Of a stretch of 64,000 nucleotides of DNA, positions 58,196-64,000 are shown one piece after another. Source of the stretch: Mesotaenium endlicherianum (taxonomy: Eukaryota > Streptophyta > Zygnematophyceae > Zygnematales > Mesotaeniaceae); assembly GCA_009602735.1 (NCBI GenBank), contig WELA01004248.1, forward strand, positions 442,468 to 506,467, written 5' to 3'. The stretch's first letter is position 1, and every line of letters begins with the position of its first letter. Position numbers and translations under genes: made by a program. The notes beneath the pieces are model-generated. The model ran no database searches, was not told where the DNA came from, and saw only the letters and a list, made by a program, of their open reading frames with translations.

Positions 58196-61100
58196 GTCGT
58201 TCTGGGGTGTCTACTGGCGTGAAGACGAGAACTCACAAGGAGGTTATCCCCAGGAGCCTGCCGAGAAGCAAAGGACGAGACGTTGACAAGCCTATCATCG
58301 TGGAAGGAGTAGTCGACGGCAACAAGGCGAAGTGTATGGTTGACAGTGGCGCAAGTGCATACTTTGTGCACAAGAAGCTGGTGGAAGAGTGGCGAGTCCA
58401 TGTGCAGAAGCATTATGAGCCTAAGGAGGCAATTTTGGCAAATGGGCAGAGACTCAAGTGTGGTGCAGTCACGGAAGCTATTCACGTGGAAGTAGCATGG
58501 CACCAGAGTACTGAAGTTATGGAGCAGGCAGAGTTAGGTCACCATGAGGTGATATTGGGCCGACCATGGCTAAGAAAAGCCAACCCTCAAGTGCACTGGA
58601 GCACAGGACAAGTGAAAGTCCAAGGGCGTGATGGTCGAATGGAGACAGCGAAACAGGTGGAGGTAGATACGACCACAAGTAACTGTCTTCTGTCGAGCCT
58701 GCAAGTTAAGAAGCTATGCAGGGCGAATCAGGTGAAGGAGATGTACCTTGTTTCGGTGGCCCTGGCCAGGTCATCAGATGGAGCAAGCGTGAATCCTAAC
58801 AGCCTGGGCGAATGTACATCGCCGGAGGAGCAAGTAGTGGTGTCTGATCCCCTTGCTCAGAAGGAGCAGAGCCCAACTGCTCAAGAGAAGAAGCCTGCTG
58901 AGATGCCTGCCCAAATTAAGGCGCTGTTGGAGGAGTTCAAGAACGTATTTCCTGAGGAGCTACCTACAGGATTACCTCCACAGAGAGCTATGGAGCACAA
59001 GATCGAGTTGGAACCAGGGAGCAAGCCACCAGTGAGACCCGCCTATCGACAATCGTTTGCGGAGTTGGATGAGTTGAAGAAGCAACTGACAGAGTTGTTG
59101 GAGAAGGGATTCATCCGACCCAGCGAGTCTCCATTTGCAGCGCCAATCTTATTTGTGAAGAAGAAGGATGGGACTATGAGGATGTGTGTCGACTACCGGG
59201 CTCTCAAGAAGGTGACCATCAAGAACAGGTACCCACTTCCATGAGTGGACGAGTTGATTGACAGGCTTGTCGGGGCAAACTGTTTCTCGAAGGTCGATTT
59301 GAGAAATGGCTATCACCAGGTACGGATTGCGGAAGGAGACGTTCAGAAGACTGCTTTCAGAACTCGCTATGGTTTGTTCGAGTTCACAGTCATGCCTTTT
59401 GGATTGACTAATGCACCTGCTACATTCATGGGACTCATGAATAGTATCTTCAGACCCTACTTGGACCAGTTTGTGGTAGTATTTTTGGACGACATCTTGA
59501 TCTATTCGAAGACCTTGGAGGAGCATGTAGGGCATCTGAGGAAGGTGTTGGAGGTCTTGAGAGATCAAAAGCTGTATGGGAAGATGAGCAAGTGCGACTT
59601 CTGTCTCAAGGAGGTCGAGTTTCTTGGACACATAGTGGGAGCTGAAGGAGTCAAGGTGGAGCAGAAGAAGGTGCAAGCAGTCAGAGATTAACCGGTACCT
59701 GCTGATATTCATCAACTCAGGAGTTTCCTCGGCATGGCGAATTATTATCGACGTTTCATTGAAGAATTTGCCAAGGTGTGTGCACCGCTCACGGACATGT
59801 TGAAGAAGCAGGAGAAGTGGCTATGGGGTGACAAGGAGCAGCAAGCCTTCGAGAAGATTAAAGAGCTGTTAACACAGGCACCTGTGTTGGCAATTGCCAG
59901 TCCAGAGCTTCCTTTCACCATCATCACGGACGCATCAAACTTTGCAGTGGGAGCCATTCTTCTCCAGGACCAGGGCAAAGGATTGCAGCCTGTGGCATAT
60001 GAGAGCAGGAAGTTGAGTCCTGCTGAGCAGAACTATGCAGCACACGAGCGAGAGATGTTGGCTATTATCCAGGCTTTGAGGATTTGGCGATGTTATGTGG
60101 ACGGCCGGAAGGTGTTTATCAAGACCGACCACAAGAGCTTGGAGAAGTTTATGACGCAACCAACGTTGACACCAAGACAGGCAAGGTGGATGGAGAATCT
60201 GCAACAGTTCGACCACAAGATTGAGTACTTACCTGGGAAGATCAATTTTGCAGACGCTTTATCCAAGAGGTGTGACCTTGCAGCTGTCTCAGTCATGAAG
60301 GAGAATATGGACTTCAAGGAGAAGCTTCAAAGAGGCTATGAGGAGGACCCACAGTTTGCTGATGGTGGAGCAAAGGAGTTCAACGCGAGTATGCAGAAGA
60401 AAGACGGCATATGGTATTATGGTGATTCCAACAAAGTGGTGGTACCTGACATCAAGGAGCTACGAGACTTACTGCTTGCGGAGCATCATGACTGCTTATA
60501 TGCTGGACACTTTGGAAGCGAGAAGACGGCAAGCGTGCTGAAGCGGGAATACTACTGGAGAAATATGGACAAAGACATCGAGGAGTGGATCAGGAGTTGC
60601 GATGCGTGCCAGAGAAACAAGACACCAAATCAAAAGAAGGGAGGTACATTGCAGCCCCTGCCTATTCCAGAGTATCCTTGGGAGCAGATTGCTATGGACT
60701 TCATCACATCGTTACCAGTCAGTGGTCAAGGGCACGATGCAGTATGGGTTGTGTCTGACAGACTCAGCAAGATGGCTCACTTCATTCCCATGAAGGAGAC
60801 TCCTACGGCAGCGGATGCGGCACGGCTATTCTTTGATCATATTTTCAGGCTACATGGGTTGCCGAAGGTGATTGTTTCAAATCAGGATTCAAGGTTTACT
60901 AGCAACTTCTGGCGGTCGTTGTTTACTTTGATGGGGACCAAGCTGAGTATGAGCACTTCCTATCATCCTCAGACAGATGGGCAGAGTGAGAGGCTCAACA
61001 GAACTCTGCAAGAGGTGCTCAGGAGTTTCACTATGGAGGACCCTTCAGAGTGGGACAGGAAGCTGCCAGGATTGGAGTTTGCCTACAACAACAGCATGCA

Positions 61101-61278
61101 GGGATCCACCAAGCAGTCACCATTCGCTACGATTTATGGGCAAGAAGTATATCATCCAGGGGACACCTTGTTGGAGAAGGCCAAGGAGACTCAAGTTCCT
61201 ACTACACAAGCTTTTGTGGAGCAGATGGCTAACACTTTGAGTTTCATGAAAGTATGTTTTGACTGTATAGTAGTGTAG
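58111..61278 (+). pseudogene. pol: Pol polyprotein of GypB (two stops, C-terminal deletion)
   Basis: One frame, -1 relative to gag. Protease ([13 protein letters not shown], canonical DSG). RT ([35 protein letters not shown]). RNase H (ITDASNFAVGAILLQ, HEREMLAII). Integrase zinc finger (HHDCLYAGHFG, CDACQRNK) and DDE core (MDFITSLPVSG, SNQDSRFTSNFW, HPQTDGQSERLNR). A TGA at 59242-59244 stands where Arg (CGA) is expected after YPLP, and a TAA at 59689-59691 where Trp is expected in VRDWPVP. After ...VEQMANTL the frame runs into LTR sequence at 61236, so the integrase C-terminus and any chromodomain are gone. Confidence 0.92.
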
Positions 61279-61950
61279 AGTGCATTTTTGTGGTCATTTT
61301 GATATAAAGTTCATCGAATTTGGTCAAGTATTGAGAGAGTTATGGATTTCCGAAGTTTAATTAGTTTTGAGGTCGGTTGACGACTGTCCCTAATTTGCGG
61401 TGAGCGCGACCGTCGGATTGACCGACAGCGTCGAGCGATCTGGCCCGTTAGAATGAACTCGAACCTTCACGTAAGTTCGGCTGACGCGGAGTGCCGACTA
61501 GGTCGATTTACCTAGAAGTTTCGGTTTAGCCTAGCGCGTCTAAGATAGATTATTCTAGTAATGTCGATGCATGTATGTGGACGTCAATTCGGCCCGACAC
61601 GTCGGATTAGACTGATCTGGCTTACACACGAATATTCTGGAAGGGACAATTTGACGAACACTGAGGAAAATCCGTAGCTTCCTCCTAAAGAGGAGCACTT
61701 AGGCAGAAAATTATAAATAGGCATAACTTCTTTGTTTCTTATCAGTTTTCACTTCTGTAAATTCCTACGGGTTTGTAATGACAAGGCCTTTCATCCTACA
61801 TCATTTGTGAGCAGTTTCTTGCCACTCAAAATGTCAAGTAATTTTCTTAAGCTTTCTTAGCAATATGCCGCTGCACTCTTGAGTATGATTGCAACTAGCT
61901 TTGTTCCTCGTGAGTCACTACGCTTCCACTAGGGCACTTTGCCCCTTTCA
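61236..61950 (+). repeat. 3' LTR of GypB, 5'-truncated
   Basis: Aligned with the 5' LTR from its TTTGAGTTTCATG word onward, ending CCCCTTTCA. The first ~30 bp of the LTR and the expected polypurine tract are absent because a deletion joins integrase sequence directly to the LTR. Confidence 0.9.
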
Positions 61951-61955
61951 GACTT

Positions 61956-64000
61956 CAGTAACCCTTCATCGGATGAGGTACTTCATGACATATTTAGATG
62001 ATCAACGGACCGAGCGAGCGTCTAAAATCTCCTCGACCTCATATTCCTCAGGATCGTTGTGCCGGACAGCGAGGACCGGTCCCGGTTGGACAGGTAACCG
62101 ATTTGTGAACAGTGAATCACCTTTGATGTATGGTTCCAGGAAGGAGACATTAAAGACCGGGTGACCCTTGTAGTCAGCTGACATATTCAGTTTGTAAGCA
62201 TTCTGACCGACACGACGTACTACCGAATATGGACCGACCCAGACAGGGCCAAGCTTTTTCTTGACCACACCAGGGAGGTACAGGTGCTTAGAATGCAGTT
62301 TGACTAAATCGCCCTTAGAAAATGTCAGCTCCCGACGGTGTTGATTAGCGTATTTTTGTTGGTTTTCTTGGGCTCTGTGCAGGTTTTGTTGGACTTCTGA
62401 CAGGGTGTCAGCAAACTCCTGAGTTAACTGGAGGGAGACCGGGTTGTCAATTCCTTCCGGGTCAGCTAAAGACTCCCCCAAGTACATCTAAAGGAGACTT
62501 AGGGGCTCTACCCAGGCTGAGTTCAAAAGGAGTCTTGCCCGTTGACGCGTGCACCGCACAGTTGACCGCAAACTGAATTTGAGGCAACAGGTCATCCCAA
62601 TTATCTTGTTTTTGGTTAATAAATGCTCTCAGCACCTCCTGCAGAACGCGGTTAGTTCGTTCAGTCTGCCCATCAGTCTGAGGGTGGTTTGCTGTGCTGA
62701 GCAGCTGTTTGACTCCCATTAACCCCATTAAAGCTCTCCAGAACTTAGAGGTGAATTTTGAGTCTCTGTCTGAGATGATATTAGAAGGTAGCCCATGTTG
62801 GCATACTACATGGTTGTAAAACTGTCTCGCTGTTTTGAGTGCAGTCACTTTGACAGTTGTGGGGATAAAAATGACCATTTTTGTCAGTTNGAAAATGACC
62901 ATTTTTGTCGGTTTATCCACGACTACCAATATCAAATCATGCCCATTAGCAGTTCGTGGCAATGTGACCACCCAGTCCATGGATATAGTTTCCCAGCGTC
63001 CAGCTGGGACGGGCAGTGGTTGCAAGAGACCTCCGGGTGGTGTGTGCCGAGGCTTATTTCTCTGACACTGGTCACAAGTATTGACATATTTCAAGACCTC
63101 CCGAGGTAACCCCTCCCAATGACAATGTTTTGCCTGTTTGCCAACAGTTTTGGCCTGCCCCAATTGTCCACCCAGGAGACTGTCGTGAGCTTGACGAAGT
63201 AAGAGAGACCTTGTTTCCAAGTCATTAGGAATGACCAGCTTCAGCCTGCCTGAAGTGGTTTCAGTCACCCAGACCCCTCCCTTAAGCTTATACCCGAGTG
63301 CAGCAGCACGACACAAACCAGTAGTGGGGCTGGGCTCAAATGTTGAATCAGAAAGGTAGGCTTTCCTAAGTTGTTCTAGGAAGGACTTTTTCACCTTCAG
63401 AGAAGTGAGTGCACACAGGACTTTATCGACAGCATGCTGACTAAAGTTCCTTTCTTGCAAGTCAGGTATTCTAGAGAGTGCATCAGCAGGATTCAACTTC
63501 CCTGGTTTGTAGTCGATTTGGACTTGGAACTGCTCCAGCATCTGGCTCCAGCGGTTCTCCCTCCTCGACAGCTTGGACTTCTTCTGAAAGTGGGTCAGAG
63601 CTAGATGATCTGTAATCACCTTAAAAGCTTTACCATGTAAGTATGCTCTCCACTGTTTGAGTACATGAATGATAGCTAGCAGCTCTTTATCATGCACTGA
63701 GTAATTAATCTCCGCTGGATTAAATTTCATAGACTCATACAACACAGGATGCCACTCCTGCCGTACCTTACCATCCTTTGTGGTTTTGTAAGCAGGCTGC
63801 AACAAAATAGCACCCATGGCAAAGTCAGAGGCATCACTAACCACCTGCACCGGTTTGCTGGGGTCATATACGGCTAGCATTGGGGCGGAACAAAGGGCAT
63901 CTTTAAGAATCTGGAAGGCAGCCTGCTGCTCTTCCCCCCACACATACCCGATGTCTTTCTTAGTAAGGTCAGTCAATTTACTGGCCTTTGTGGAATAATT
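61956..64000 (-). pseudogene. pol: pol of GypA-2 (RNase H, integrase, start of chromodomain), cut by the window edge
   Basis: Enters from the right edge at the RT/RNase H border ([17 protein letters not shown]), then RNase H ([22 protein letters not shown]), the integrase finger (QAHDSLLGGQLG, where the second His is Gln; CDQCQRNK), the DDE core (ISMDWVVTLPRTANGHD, ISDRDSKFTSKFW, HPQTDGQTERTNR), the C-terminal tail (VGPYSVVRRVGQNAYKL) and the chromodomain start (PEEYEVEEILDARSVR). Damage: a G5-run frameshift near 62480, shared with GypA-1, and a TGA at about 61999 replacing an Arg codon in the chromodomain. An N at 62890 sits inside a 27-nt repeat of TKMVIF-coding sequence, probably an assembly artefact. 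Confidence 0.9.

Larger units (their letters stand above)
56383..61950 (+). mobile_element. GypB: Ty3/gypsy retrotransposon inserted in GypA-2, with 3' internal deletion
   Basis: 5' LTR 56383-57126, initiator-Met primer site, gag, pol with protease, RT, RNase H and most of integrase, then directly a 3' LTR (61236-61950) that lacks its first ~30 bp. The two LTRs are nearly identical, so the insertion is young. It splits GypA-2 between CATCATAAC on the left and GTAACCCTTC on the right. The intact GypA-1 site reads (inverted) CATCATAACCCTTCC, so TAAC/ATAAC is the probable target duplication. Two in-frame stops and the deletion make it non-autonomous. Confidence 0.92.
53485..64000 (-). mobile_element. 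GypA-2: gypsy chromovirus interrupted by GypB, running off the right edge
   Basis: Minus strand. Entering from the right edge: RNase H, integrase and start of chromodomain (64000-61956), then the GypB insertion (61950-56383), the rest of the chromodomain and the pol stop (56382-56279), internal polypurine tracts, ORF3 (55954-54290), the terminal tract, and an LTR (54204-53485). Its gag, RT and 5' LTR lie outside the window. Confidence 0.9.

Noticed and set aside
1-64000. CRISPR arrays, bacterial operons or phage genes
   Set aside because: No array-like spaced repeats and no prokaryotic gene organisation; genes have spliceosomal introns.

Overview
The window looks like nuclear DNA of a green-lineage eukaryote, most likely a green alga (chlorophyte or streptophyte). 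The reasons are GT-AG introns in every gene I could rebuild, a plant-type NF-YB histone-fold protein, a plant-type PITH protein, an EamA transporter with a plastid-transit-like N-terminus, F-box genes, and Ty3/gypsy retrotransposons primed by initiator-Met tRNA. I cannot name the species. Nothing points to bacteria.

Left part (1-12.6 kb): two related F-box/LRR-like genes on the plus strand. One is at 955-2267 and has a frameshifted 3' continuation. The other is a decayed paralogue at 7371-8968. Two unrecognised coding fragments lie nearby (6666-7098 and 9798-10152), with tandem repeats. Middle part (12.6-30 kb): three host genes rebuilt exon by exon. They are NF-YB (plus, 12619-14869, 6 coding exons, 176 aa), a PITH-domain protein (minus, 21594-16167, 8 exons, 174 aa) and an EamA/DMT-family transporter (minus, 29903-22944, 5 exons, about 1442 aa) with a very long Ala/Gly-rich tail. 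From 30 to 35 kb I see no gene, only a fold-back repeat and degenerate sequence.

Right part (35.2-64 kb): a retrotransposon nest. A solo LTR (family B) and a tRNA-like sequence precede a full-length but mutated gypsy chromovirus on the plus strand (called GypA-1 here, 36067-44844). A relic of a third LTR family and another fold-back repeat follow. On the minus strand two further GypA copies share one LTR: GypA-3 (47271-54204) and GypA-2 (53485 to beyond the right edge). GypA-2 is split by a younger gypsy element, GypB (56383-61950), inserted in its chromodomain.

The most unusual system is in GypA. Between pol and the 3' LTR, where retroviruses keep env, each copy carries an extra gene (ORF3, about 555 aa, coiled-coil plus a conserved core plus an acidic/proline-rich tail) that I do not recognise. 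Two ORF3 lineages, only about 45% identical in the core, sit in near-identical gag-pol/LTR backbones. In both, a candidate intron of 106-108 nt ends exactly one base before the ORF3 ATG. Polypurine tracts preceded by small perfect hairpins occur both before ORF3 and at the 3' LTR. All copies here carry stops, frameshifts or deletions, so the evidence is comparative, from damaged copies.
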